Shown: positions 38,360-50,600, counted from the stretch's first letter. The stretch is DNA of 64,000 nt from Chiridota heheva (GCA_020152595.1 JAIGNY010001912.1:1764001-1828000), one strand, 5' to 3'. Translations and numbers: made by a program. Notes: generated by a model from the sequence alone, not told the origin.

Positions 38360-38495
38360 AAAAGCACGCTGGTACAAGTATGGCGTTCATAAACGCATCA
38401 CGTTTTCCCCACACTGTATGTATAGGAAGTTTCATCTCTCAGCTTCCGGCCTATACGTAGTATAGGGCGAATGACGTCACGCTCACTGGTAGGTG
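38360..38495 (+). repeat. Dispersed repeat (inverted partner 32140-32270)
   Basis: See the partner for shared words. It carries the TGACGTCA palindrome at 38472-38479. Confidence 0.75.
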
Positions 38496-38841
38496 TGTTT
38501 AATTTTTCAGTGAGAAGAAAGTTGATTTTGATATCGAAAATAAAGTCTCCCAGAAAAATCTGGGAACTATTTTCGAGACGTGTTAAATCCCATTGACTTT
38601 AAATTAGTGTGTGGCGCCACTTTTTTATTGAACATGAGCACACCCAATTCGGTAGATTTGGATATATGCCCAATTTGGGTATGTGGACGCGTACTAGTCA
38701 GGTCCACTTATTTTTATTAAAATATTGTGGATACGGATTCACTTGGACCAATTGGTGATGAATGGGTGAGACAAATTCATTTAGACTTGCACTTGTGGAT
38801 GATCTTCATGCCGCTGGTGCTATTTATCTAGTTATTATACA

Positions 38842-39135
38842 CATTGGCGTAGGCAGGTTTTTTGTTTGGGAGGGGGGGGGGGGGGCTACTCATCGGTATG
38901 ATTTTTAACCCGTGACAGTATCTAAGCGGAGCGCCACCATGGGTTGGCGCGTAGCGTTCAGAGAAATTTTTCCAATAAATGCTGCCTATAGATTGCCGGA
39001 AATGGCACTTCCTAGGCCAAAAACTTGCAAATTTGAGGCTGTATTTCTTTGAATGTTCACAATTTTGCCAGAATTTTGCTGTTAATATGGGATTGGGGGG
39101 GGGGGGGCGTGGATCCCCCTCTGGCTACGCCAGTG
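38842..39135 (-). mobile_element. 294-bp hAT MITE, deletion derivative of the 41904-44921 element
   Basis: Starts CATTGGCGTAGGCAG and ends with the reverse complement of CACTGGCGTAGCCAGAGGG, the two distinct ends of the 3-kb hAT element, in reverse order. About 220 bp of its left part (with CGTGACAGTATCTAAGCGGA and GCGCCACCATGGGTTGGCGC) matches the right end of the big element. The flanks ATTATACA (38834-38841) and ACTATACA (39136-39143) are an 8-bp target duplication with one mismatch. Confidence 0.88.
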
Positions 39136-39309
39136 ACTATACACATCTCTCAGTACGGGTGGACTTAGGAATGCCGTCCTCGGACGGCCATCCATTATCA
39201 CCAACGGTACCCATACTATACAGCTATAACACGGCTGGCATGAGTCCGACGGTACTACGGGAAGTACTACCATTTATCATCAAACTTATACTTGTTATGT
39301 AAATTTTAG

Positions 39310-40080
39310 GACGGCGCGTATATCTAATTGATAATACAAGCCAGGAAATAATAAGCGACAGGCGTGCAAAAGACGACGTACGCAAAGCAGAAGCGTTTGA
39401 GAAAGTGGTTGAGTATCTGAAGGGAAAATGAAAACGAACAAAAATCTTTATCCCGAATTCGTTGCAAAAATTGCAACATACCATATAGAACAAAATATAT
39501 GAAAATTAAACTTCAAGAATACGTTGGAAGTTCACTTCTGATATCTGAAGATGAAGGGAAAGCAAGTGTACTCCCATTCAGCAAAACAGCTTACTAATAT
39601 TGAAATAATTTTATAATCGCCCATAGAATCAAAATGTTGATACAGAAAAAGAATGGGTGATCGAAACACCTGCAAAGCTAATACTGAATAATATCAAGAA
39701 CATCAATTCGTCACCTCAGTATGCATCGCCGTCAGACATAGCATCAATCAGAGAAAACCTCTGATATATTCACAAAGCCTTGTAATTTATTGCAGATAAC
39801 GTTGATCACAACTTCGCACCATTGGTGGCCATGGTACATTTCACGGAATGGGGATAATTGCCGCGATGACGCCGGGATCCACTAGTCTCAGACAATTCCC
39901 AATTATCACAACGAAAGTCTCTGAAGTCCTATCTTTGGCAAAAATCAAGATTCACTTTCATAAACTACTGAAAGATGACTTCAAATCCACGATGGAATTT
40001 CAGAAACTTCAACTACAAACAGAAAAAGAATCAACATCAAGGATATATCTCTTATAGAAAATGATGATGCCATTGAGACC
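39310..40080 (+). pseudogene. Decayed fragment of a multi-domain element protein, apparent relative of the 47.7-52.1 kb gene
   Basis: The plus-strand frames are broken but readable: IISDRRAKDDVRKAEAFEKV (about 39348-39410), LLISEDEGKASVLPFSKTAY (about 39535-39595), NVDTEKEWVIETPAKLILNN (about 39632-39692), PSDIASIRENL (about 39730-39760), FIADNVDHNFAPLVA (about 39789-39833), then GIIAAMTPGS. From memory, the phrases ADNVDHN and FHGMGIIA occur in large uncharacterised invertebrate and fish proteins that also carry the ..GTFH...MAGSG..E segment seen in the intact-looking part of the 46998-52498 element. The link is inference and needs a profile search. No complete open frame remains, and I could not find this fragment's ends. 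Confidence 0.5.
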
Positions 40081-41895
40081 TAAATTAGTGTACACAATTA
40101 TATAATCCGAAAAATCAAGATATGCTCGTTGTATTCATACATTTCCTCCACCAAATTTATGAATGAAGAAAAATTCCCTGTTCCGGAAAACTGTTATCAC
40201 TTATTATTAAATTACTTGATTTTTTTCAAATCTGGTTCTAAAATTTCCCGGTTTTTCCAAATCATGAACTTAGCTTTTGTTGTTTCCCAACCATATTTTT
40301 AAAAAAATCCGATTTTTTAAGTCATTAATATCGAATTTTCCGATTGTTTTAAATTTTTCTTGATTTAACTTCCAGATTTTTCGGTATTATGGCCTTAAAT
40401 TATCCGTTTTTTTCGATGTTTCCAAATAATTATAAAAAACTTAATTATTCCAAAAAAATGATACTACTTTTCCCATTTATCTTAATCGTTATATTGAACA
40501 TGTTAAACTTCCTAATTTATTCCGAAGAATGATATTATATTTCCTAATTTATCCAAAACATGACATAATTATATCAATTTTTTTTTTTCTTTGTCGAGAA
40601 ATCATCTTAAGCTTTCCAGTATTTCCAGAACATGTCCCTGTATAATTTCCCTGATTGTTCAACTTCGTCATCATGCATGTAGGGGTGAATCCAAGAATTT
40701 TTTGAAAGGAGGGTTTCGGCAAGGGCACATAGCCCACGGATAATGACCAGTAGTGTCACTAGGATTTTTGTTTGGGAGAAGGAGTACATCAACAGCGTAG
40801 GAATAGAAGCATGGGGCGAAAATCCACCCTGACCGGATGTTTTTTCTCAAAAATTCAAAAAAATGAGCTTTATAAAAATAAAAAAAAATCGGTTTATTTG
40901 CTCAAAATTTCGGACATTTCTTCAAAGATCTTAACAAATTGAATATTTTGGGCTGCATATTCGAAAAATTTTGGTAAAAAGTTCTGCTTTTCGGAAATTT
41001 CACTAATGCTGTTCCACTGCACTGGCTGACTGACTGGGCACAGCAACTTTTCGAACATTGGTCGTGAGAGTCTTCGAACAGACAGCAATGGCAACTCCCT
41101 GCTTAGAGATGCCTTGCGTAACAACATCGCACATGTGGACATCATGTGCCTTACTAGCAATCTCACATAAAATTGTGACATGTTGATGATAACAAATTTT
41201 CAGATATATTAGCACAAAATGGGTGACATAGGTCAGAGCCGTGGGCAGCGTGGGGCATTGGAGCCGTACCCCTCCCTATGTGTGAAGTCAAACTGACAAT
41301 AATATTTGTGTGGTGAAATATTTAAGTAGGCTGGTAGGACAATTTTCAATTCATATTCGTGCTAGATTTTTAAATGCACTTTTGGCTCAAACTTTCGCCC
41401 CAAATTTGGTAAAAATGCACAAATTTGGGTAAAAGTCACCCAAAGTTTGTTTAAAATACTACAAATGAGGCTAAAAATTAGATTTATTTAAACATTTGCC
41501 TAAATTTTGCTAAAAGTCGGAGAAATGGCCCAATTTTTTGTTTAAAAATGGCCTTAATGTGGTTACAAATTCGTCACAGTCCATTCATTATATCAAATTG
41601 GTAGTTATTCACTTTTTTCGGTTTGTTCGATATCAGTTAATATTGGTAACATATTATTTATTTAGACGGAAGTCAGATTAAAAAGTCATAGTTTCGGATA
41701 CTTTTTGCCACCAAAGCTAGATCCACCACTTCCTACAAGAAGCCCATGGTAAAGCTCCGGAAACTTGTGATTTTTAGCTTTGGATCAGCTCATTTTGAAA
41801 AGAGAATCACATACAGACAGTATCAAAGTCTAGACATTCAATATGGTTTTTTGTGGTAGGTTTCAGGTGGGCGCAAGAAACAGGGGATAGGTTGG
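40081..41895. other. Intergenic, degenerate T-rich arrays
   Basis: 40240-40570 repeats TCCGATTTTT / TTTCC words, and 41390-41560 repeats AAATTTGG(G)TAAAA words, both irregularly. No gene recognised. Confidence 0.45.
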
Positions 41896-41903
41896 GCACG
41901 GCA
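41896..41903 (+). other. Target site duplication, left
   Basis: GCACGGCA, identical to 44922-44929. The 8-bp length is that of the hAT superfamily. Confidence 0.93.
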
Positions 41904-42321
41904 CACTGGCGTAGCCAGAGGGGGGGGGGCCACGGGGGCCATGCCCCCCCCCAATCCCATATTTACAAAAATTAAATTACACCTATATGCCTATGTATCG
42001 AACAGATGCGCATACATGAAATGCGAATCTCCCTGCATTCCCTGTAATGTAAATTCGTTGTATCCCTGTAAAACAAAACAAAAAATAATTCAAATTTTTA
42101 AATGAAATTTTGACGCAATTTTTAATTTGTCAAGAGCCGTGAACTTGCCAAGCCTGTTCTTACGCGATGACGATGGAAGATGGCGCCATTCTGCTACTGC
42201 TTTGCGATAACAAAGTACTACAAGTGCCCCATTATTTTGCTCAAAACTTTCCACAAATAGAAATCAATTTGTCTAAACTCTGAAGGCGGTAATTAAGTTC
42301 GGTTGAACTTGAATTTTGAAA

Positions 42322-44343
42322 ATGTCACTTTTCCCATATGGTTTTTCAAAAAGGAAAAGGGAAAACACAGATGAAGGTAATGTATGCCCAGTCCAGTAAA
42401 TATATTAATGATATGTATACATAAGTGACCATTTGTTGTTCTTCTATCGTCTTTAATATAGGCTTAGTTCCACGAGTTTTATAAAACTATTTGTCATCGT
42501 CTGTGTGGGTGAAGCAAAAACACATTTTTTATATATGTTTACAGTCCAGAAAAATAGGATGGCGGGAACAGAAAATGACGGAAATTTTAGGGTTACTTCG
42601 TTTTCGATTTCGTAGTGGGGATTTACTTTTGAAGGACCATATAAAAACTTCCCATGCTAATGCAACCTACCTATCATCCTTGATTCAAAATGAACCTATT
42701 TGCGTTGCTGGTGACATGATTAGGGAAAGTGTTGTTGCTAACATCAAAAAAGCACAGTTTTGGTCTATCATAGCTGATGAAACATTGGATCGCCAAAAAA
42801 GGGAACAACTGGCAATTGTTATAAGATATGTTTCACCTAGCGATTCTGGAGTTTGGAGATTGCATGAGGACACGGTAATGGTATTGGACTTAATTTCTGA
42901 CATCAAATCTAATAATCCTGGTGAAATTGAGCATAATGAAACCAAGTTGAGTGGCAAAGCTATTGGAGAAACGTTGCTAAGAAAGATTTGTGAGCTCGGT
43001 TTGAATCTGTCTCTTTGTGTGGGACAAGGCTATGATGGGGCAGGAGCCATGGCCAGTGAACGGGTTGGTGCTTCAGCAACAATAAAAAAGGCAGCTCCAT
43101 TGGCCTTTTATTTTCATTGCGCCATGCACTGCCTAAATTTGAGTGCTTCCGCAATGTTGTGCGAGAAATTTTATCGACTTTTTGAGCAAGTGCAAAAAAA
43201 ACGGATCTGTTGAAGAGCCTCATAGAAAGTGACTGGTATTTCCATGACCAAGAAGCACCTGATTACGTTGTGCGAAACACGTTCTGTGGAACAACACACA
43301 GCAGTTGTAACGTTTATGCAACTTTTGAAATATACACTAGATGCCTTATCGGAAATCAAATGCTGGGCATCACCTTGCGACAGAAACAAAGCAGAAAGCC
43401 TTGAAAAATTGGTGTGCAACTCAGAATTTGCAGTTGCTTCAGTCATTTTGGAGGAACTGTCAGGATTGATGCTTATAGTTTCCTGAGTCTTACAAACAGT
43501 GGGGGGAAATTTATCCCAAGCGTTAGCCTTAGTAAACCGTCTCTAGTCTGTTCTCAAAGAATTGCGAAGTGAAGGGGAGTTTCATGACCTGTATCAAAAG
43601 GCAGAATCAGTCGCACAAGATGTGATAGAGGTGAAACTGCGAAAACCACGCATTGCAGCTAGAGGCTCATATCGACCAAATGCTCAAACATCGGACAACA
43701 CCACCGAAGGCTATTACAGAGTCAAGTTTTTTTATCCAGCCATAGACTCCATTATTGGAGACCTCAAGCACAGATTTGGACCACATCAACAACACCTTTT
43801 TTTATCCAGCCATAGACTCCATTATTGGAGACCTCAAGCACAGATTTGGACCACATCAACAACAGATTATGAAACTTAACTACCTTGTACCAAATTGTAT
43901 GGAATTCGCCAAACAAGCTGACGGTGAGAGGCAGTGGAATGAAATGATTTAACTCCTGCTATTGAGGTGTATGCAAGTTTGATCAGAGATCCTTTCATGA
44001 TTGTTAAGGGCGAATACATGTTATGGAGGAAGAAATGGGAAAATGTTCCTGTCAAGTCCCGACCATCTTCATCCGTCTGTGCCCTGGATCATTGCTCTGA
44101 AATGTTTCCTAACATATCACTGTTGCTCCAGTTGCTGGCAACTTTGCCAGTGACTTCTGCACAGGCCGAGAGAGTCTTTTCAAAAATGAAAAGAACCCTT
44201 ACAGCTATTCGGTCAACAATGACGGAAGCCTGACTGGGGGCACTTATTCTATTACAAATTCATAGGGCCCATTGCCCAGACGTGGAATCAGTCACCGACA
44301 GATTTGCCATAACATCAGCACGGCGGTTGAATCTAAAATTATG
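42322..44343 (+). pseudogene. hAT transposase of the DUF4371 / PRKRIR-ZMYM1-like type, broken
   Basis: The protein would cut and rejoin the transposon ends. A probable N-terminal exon starts at the ATG at 42322 (SLFPYGFSKRKRENTDE) and ends at GATGAAG|GTAATG near 42375. The main frame 42491-43213 contains the DUF4371 region (NATYLSSLIQNEPICVAGDM; FWSIIADETLDRQKREQLAI; CVGQGYDGAGAMASE; HCAMHCLNL). Frames shift near 43205 and 43480-43560, and again where a 70-bp tandem duplication at 43727-43866 changes phase. The C-terminal hAT dimerisation domain is at 43967-44343 (LPVTSAQAERVFSKMKRTL). It is cut by a TGA at 44231 where an Arg codon is usual, and the domain reads on to a TGA at 44341-44343. 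DUF4371 and the hAT dimerisation domain are established family assignments; their use here is by motif reading. Confidence 0.88.
43727..43866 (+). repeat. 70-bp tandem duplication inside the hAT transposase
   Basis: 43727-43794 and 43797-43864 are identical (TTTATCCAGCCATAGACTCC...CCACATCAACAACA). The 70-base period is 1 mod 3, which accounts exactly for the change of reading frame at this point. Confidence 0.95.
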
Positions 44344-44921
44344 ATTTGGTAAGTTTAATTGTCAAATCTTACTTCCAACCTTTCGACTCCAAGTAACAAG
44401 TAAGTACAATGCCACCTCACTCAACCCCTCATTTTTCAATATTCTGGAGTCAAAAATATTGGCCAGGTGTGCAAGTGTGATCAATGATCCTCTGTTTGCT
44501 TTACAAATATCTTCTTTTGACATGTACTACCCCCCTTCCCCCATAAAAACTCGGGAGGCATCAACCCAAACTGCCCCTATATCGCTACGCAATAGAGTTT
44601 GAATAAATTGTACTTCGGCAAGTATGTGGCGGGGGCAGGTGGCACAGTTCCCCCAATTGTTTTGGCAACCAAGAATTTGGGCAAAATGTACAGCAAAATT
44701 CTGGCAAAATTGTGAACAATAAAAAAAAACCAGCCTCAAATTTGCAAGTTTTTGGCCTGGGAAGTGCCATTTTCGGCAATCTATAGGCAGCATTTATTGG
44801 AAAAATTTCGTGGAACGCTACGCGCCAACCCATGGTGGCGCTCCGCTTAGATACTGTCACGGGTCAAAATTCATACCAATGAGTAGCCCCCCCCCAAACA
44901 AAAAACCTGCCTACGCCAATG

Positions 44922-44929
44922 GCACGGCA
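44922..44929 (+). other. Target site duplication, right
   Basis: GCACGGCA, identical to 41896-41903. Confidence 0.93.
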
Positions 44930-45002
44930 TAATGACAAACATACAAGGGCACATTTTAGGTCAAATTGGGGCACCTTGCCACCGATTGCAGAGTGAACAA
45001 CC

Positions 45003-45034
45003 CCGGCATCCCACCGTCTGGATCCGCCCCTGGC
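45003..45034. mobile_element. Unpaired transposon end
   Basis: The reverse complement reads CCAGGGGCGGATCCAGACGG, a common hAT-type terminus. I could not find its partner; the 3-kb hAT element may have inserted next to or into it. Confidence 0.4.
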
Positions 45035-45649
45035 CATTTTTTCTTTTCGAATCATGATCCAAAATTTCATTCAAAAATATTGACCGCAAATTTTGAAAAG
45101 CAAAAAATATATAAATTTCTAAATAAAAGAAAACCACAAACACAGACAAAGAGGCTGCAGCCTGCAGCCCTGTGCCTCATTTTGATGCCACGTTCCGGCA
45201 GTCCGGACACTTCAAAATACATATTTTGTTGAACTGTTGAACTGCAAATAATAATACGTATGTGAAAGCCATGTTACCTCAAATTCGGACACTTAAAACA
45301 AATCAACGCCCCTGGATAGTGGTATCTTCCTACGCAGCTGGTGTGCCCAAAATATGTTTTCCAACAAAAACTATGTTTATACTTTTGTTACGTTTTGTAT
45401 TGTATTCCATGACGTCATTTGTTCGATTTATTCAAGTTTGGCCAAAGATGTATAAAAAAAAAAAAAAAAACTAACTGAGCCTTTACGATTACCTATTGCT
45501 GTTTTGACTATTTTTTTACTAATTAGATTCGTCACACTTTCATCTGTCCATTGTACAGTTTCATCATAACTTTTTATTAAAAATAAGTACATACATGCAG
45601 GCACAAACGCAAAAATAACTGTGCCGATTCAGTCATGACCAACTGCATG

Positions 45650-46770
45650 CACAGGTTGAGACTATAGTTCAGGGATCAAGCAAATCCATCTCATATAAAA
45701 GAGGGCTACAACATTGAAATAAGTGACAAAATGGCGAAGAAACTACTCCAATATCTTCCGGAGATATCAAAATTAAAAGTTTGGTATCATTTGTGTAGAA
45801 ACGACTGAAATTAGATCAGTTGTGAATTCATAGTCTCAGATTCTTTAGAGTCTTTATTACGGGGCCTATATTGTCCTGCGATTTTGTAGCTTAATTACCT
45901 TTCCCCCCAGTGAAACATGATCCACTACGCCAGTGGTTGTCAGTGCTCGAGACCCGTGCACGTGATTTACTCACCCTTCAAGAATCCTACATGTCAGCAT
46001 GTTGCGCCACAGACTTATTGAGCCCTAACTTATATGGCGAATTTAGATTTTAAGAAACTCTTGCAGGCAGCCAAGGGCGGAGCAGGATAATATGTCAGGC
46101 GGCCAAGTCAAACCAAACCAGGAATGATGTGATACCGTGGGTTATGAGCAGTTATGACATGATTAATGGAAACATATTGGGACAAGGGTTACATGGTCTT
46201 ATAAGTGGGGAGCAGAGAGAAAGGTCCTTTCAGAAAGTTTTTTTTTGATTGAAAAAATTGGGAAATTATTACCAAAAGATTGAAGGAAATGTTGGTAACA
46301 TTTGGCAATATTTCCTGATAATTGATTAGAATTTACCGAAAATTGAAGAAAAATTGCCCTCTTAATGAAAGGTATTGTCCGACAACTGTAGAAAATGGCA
46401 AATTTCCCAAAAAATGAAAAACAATTACCGAAAATGAAGCAAAATTGCCCTAAAATGAAGGAAATTTCCCAAAAATTAAAGAAAATTAAGCAAACATTGA
46501 AGCAAAAATTGTCCCTAAACAAAAGGGGAAAAAATAAATAGTAAAAAAAAAAAAAAACTTTCTTTAAAATGCCTAAAGATTGAGGAATCTGAGGATGTGT
46601 CATCACGATTAGTCTGATTTCAGTCGTTTCTACAGAAATGATACCAAACTTTAAACTTAAATGTAAGATTTTTGAATGCTTTCTTTACCATTTTCATGTT
46701 TCTTTTGAAGTCAGCTCTTTCATGTGAGATGATCATGCTTAACCACTGAACTAATCCTTTAACAGATACT
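45650..46770. mobile_element. Long-inverted-repeat element, family R1 copy 2
   Basis: The left half (45660-45860: AGTTCAGGGATCAAGCAAAT, AAAGTTTGGTATCATTTGTG, AGAAACGACTGAAATTAGAT) matches the reverse complement of the right half (46580-46765). The core at 46240-46520 is an irregular array of AAAATTG(C/G)CC words. It abuts the left arm of the 46998-52498 element. Confidence 0.6.
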
Positions 46771-46997
46771 CACAGATCCTCTTCTAACTTTAAGGATTTT
46801 CCAGGATCCTCAATTCTGTCAGCTCAAAGCTTGTATTTATGCTGAATTTATCTTGCCTAGTTGGGATGATCTGGATGTATACTTTGTAATCATAGTATAA
46901 GGGCTGGTTTTTCCAGTGCCTGTCTAGTCTTGCCTCAAATGTGGGTATTGACTTAGATGATACAACTGAATTTGGTAAACTATTCCTATTCCGTATA

Positions 46998-47545
46998 GTC
47001 GGGTATATACGGGTGGTTAATTTGCACCCCCCCCCCCTCCCCCAGGACTCTTCCAAACCAACTTTTTTAGCTTCTTTTTATGGTTCTTAAACACATTTAA
47101 GATGTTAACAAAAGAAAAATCTCGGCACTCTGGCGATATTCAAGATGGCGTCCAAAATGGCGTCCAATATGGCGTCCAAAATGGTAAAATTCTATAAAAA
47201 GTCATATATTGGCCATAAATAATAATTTTAATTGAAAGGAAACCTCAAAATATTGTTCTAGAAGCTTTTGGAGCACTTGCAACCATATTCATATTTTTGC
47301 CATGTTCCTAATCCAATATGGCGGCCAAGATGGCGTCCAAAATGGCGTCAAAATGGTAAAATTAAAAAAATCAAAAATTTATTGGCCATAAACAATAATT
47401 ATCATTGAAAAGAAACCTCAAAATATTATTCTAGAAGGTGTTGTGAACACTTGCAACCATATTTATATTTTTGCATAACTTTGCCATGTTCAAAATCCAA
47501 TATGGCGGCCAGTATGGCATCCAAAATGGCCGCCAAGTATATCAA
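46998..47545 (+). repeat. Left terminal arm with two tandem modules and ATGGCG arrays
   Basis: After the terminal 150 bp come two modules of about 185 bp (about 47141-47325 and 47326-47510). Each runs from an ATGGCG array through ATTGGCCATAAA.AATAATT, AAACCTCAAAATATT.TTCTA and CACTTGCAACCATATT to the next array. Arrays of 12-base AA(G/A/T)ATGGCG(T/G)CC units lie at 47141-47184, 47314-47356 and 47499-47537. Confidence 0.85.
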
Positions 47546-47686
47546 AAAGGAAATCATGAAAAAATTTGCTTACATATGGACATTTTATATAGCGAATGTC
47601 CACCGCTTATCTGTTCATAAGAGTTACTAGTTTCTTCTACAATGTTCATATTTCATACATTTGAAATAACCTGTGTTTATAATGAA

Positions 47687-50600
47687 TCAGTCACTGTCAG
47701 AATCAGAGTCTAGGCTGGAATAATCTGATTCATCTGGAACACCATCTTCCTCAGGATATTCTTCATCAGATGAATCCTCCTCAGTGTCATCAGCCAATAT
47801 ATCTTGAAGACATGACGGCAAGATAGGTCCCTCTGACCACACTGGCTCAATGTATCCATCACAAAGCCCATCCATGTGCTGTAGGAGGCGGGATTTCAAG
47901 TATGGGTATGTGTGCCCGTTTCCATTGAGCTACCTTGTAATTTGCACGTTTGATGTGTGGGATCAGCGACTGTCTACAAGGTGGCATCCTGGACAAATCT
48001 ACTTTGGATGACTTGATGGTCTCTCCTTCGCCAACCATCTTCTTCAACATTGCACATCGAACTTGATTGGCATGCTTAAGTCTAGGAAAGTCATATAGAG
48101 CACACACAAACTCATCCAGCTCATCAACTAAACTCTCCTCAACTTCCCAGCTATTGCCCAACTTCACGAAAGAGTCTTGGTAGCGTGGCCTCTTTTCAAG
48201 TGTCTTCAGAGGAATTTTCTTCCCCTTTCCTTTAAAAAGCGCAGTTGCAATCTTCACCAGTAAAGCAGTAAATGCCGAGAAGTGCCTCACAGTATGTGGG
48301 TCCCAAGTCTTTTGCTATGTCACCGATGTCAAGGAGTCTCCGGTTAACTCCACAGCCAGTGTCAAACAGAACAGTCAGTGGACGCAATTTCTCTGCATAG
48401 TACAACAATATGAAGAAGATATCGCTATCTGGGCTGTGTACAATTGCCTGTTTGTAACCATGTTCCTTGGCATAAAACAAATACAGGATCACTCGGCTGT
48501 CTGTTTCCTCTTGGTTAGATCTAAGCCCTGGGATTTCATGTTGTTGCACAGATGCACCGTCGGTAGATGTTAGCAGAACGGAACACCTTCAACCACAAGT
48601 ATAACTTTCCTTCCTACTAAACGTCGTGCTGCTTCTGGACTACTCCAAGAGCGAAGCATGAGCTGACACAACTGCTTTTGTTTTCGTCATTCTGCAGAAA
48701 GACCTTGAAATTGGCTGGCTTTCTGGTGTTGATGCCTTCTAAGAGGATTTTGTCACTGCAGCCACGGCGAAGCCCTCCTGACTTTTGATGGACTCTTCCA
48801 GATACATGTCAGTTGAGAAGATTACATCTGGCTTATGGCTTATTTGGTCAAGCAGCTTGAAAGAAATTTGCTTGAAGGTTGAGGCAGATCCTTCAATGTA
48901 TGAAAATGGGCATTCCCATCTTCAATGAAGAGTGTTTCTCCAGCATTTCTGGACGGTAAGGAAGCTTGAGGCACGTCGCTTGTGAGGAAGTGGACTGCTG
49001 CTGCTTTGTTGGTTTTGCCATGAAGCCATCAGGAGTACCTAGAGCATGAGGTACTGGTGTAATGCAGTAATTCATCAGTTCATCAATGCTTACAGGTTGA
49101 GAGCATCTGTGACTTCACAAGAATTTGAAAGGCTATATCCCCCTGCTCTTAATATTTTAAAGCATTTCCTTGAGCAGATGTTAGCTTAACTTTCTTGTTC
49201 AACTTTTGCATGGTCTTCAGCTTTAACTTCTTCATCAGGTCAAAGAATTCCTTTCGTCCTTCGTCGTCATCTTTTTTCTTTAGCCTCTCCTCAACAAACT
49301 TCTCCTTCTCCAACCTGCCAGCTTCCTCAGCAGTTAGAACATCATGTTCTATCTCATAAGGTATGGGATCACATACAAGCGGTCTTTGTCTGCTATGTCG
49401 AATGGGTTGAGGAAGCCTTCTATGGCATCCATTACTCGTTGTACTGCAGCTTCACTCCTCTTGATTTCTGTCTGGAGTTGCTCACGGTGCTTGCCACACT
49501 TGGCGTTATCATTGTCAAGACACATGTCACACATCTCCAATGTGGCCTGGTAGTACTTACTACGTTCTGATGTCGTCCGAATCCATCGCTGGTAAGCACC
49601 GTAGTTCTCTAAGATTCCAGTAAGACCAGCTCCACCAGCACCAGCATGGGACTTGGCAATCTTCATGAAGGTTTCCTCTATCGTCTTGTCTACGGCACAT
49701 AAGTTACCGGGTATTCTAGACATGGCAACGGATATGGCTCCTTTCTCTAGTAATCGAGTAGCTCCTGGATGACTGACCTCAATGTTGGCGAGAAATGCAT
49801 CAAACCAGGTGAGGTATCTAGAGTAATTGATTCCTCCAAAGCTAAAGAACAAGTCTGCCATGTCCGCCATGCACTTGTGGTACAATTTCAGATTGTTTGT
49901 CTTTACTGCATAGAGCAGCATGAAGATACGGTGTGCATGATCCAAAAAAGATATCCAGAACTTGGCGGTCTTTCCTAGTTCTCCATTTCGGACTCGCTCT
50001 TGGAACACCGTGTAGTCATTCAGATACTGCTGAATTGTAGGATCTTGAAGAACAGCATTAAAGTTCTCAGTATTACAGAGTGTTATCAAGGCATCCAGAG
50101 CATCTGCATTTGTGGGGCTGTGAGCAGTTTCATCCCTCTGGGCGATATAAGCTGAAAGAAGTAGTCGTTCTAAGGCTTCACTTACTACTTTCAGACACCA
50201 CATGGACTTGCTATACGCTTTGCCATTTAGAACTCCTTTCAGGCAGCCAGAGGTTGTGAGATTTGCTTCTATAATGAGCTCAGAGTAGCCCGAACCAGCC
50301 ATCTTATGTCCAAGCATATTCAAGTAGTTCATGATGGTATGGAAGGTTCCAATGAGGACGATGTGGTTCTTGTAAGCTGCAGGGTTGTCCCATATGATAG
50401 GCATGGCTTTCATGATTACACCAAGGTCAAATGTAGTTATTGTGTAACGCTGTCCAACTTCCTCAGTAGCCTTCTCGCATTGACGCAACAGTTCTTTCAC
50501 AACATTGTACTCTGTGATAGGCTTGGTAATGGACGGATAAAAGTCAATGTGGTAAGTTCACTTGGGGGGCATCCAATGGCAGAAATGAACCCACACAGTG

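Larger units (their letters stand above)
41904..44921 (+). mobile_element. hAT-type DNA transposon, 3,018 bp, inactivated
   Basis: Left end CACTGGCGTAGCCAGAGGGG; right end on the opposite strand CATTGGCGTAGGCAGGTTTT. A perfect 8-bp duplication GCACGGCA flanks it. Inside, a plus-strand DUF4371/hAT transposase gene is broken by frameshifts, a stop and a 70-bp tandem duplication. G/C homopolymers adjoin both ends. The perfect target duplication argues for a fairly recent insertion; the element may have been defective when it moved or decayed since. It has a short derivative at 38842-39135. Confidence 0.92.
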
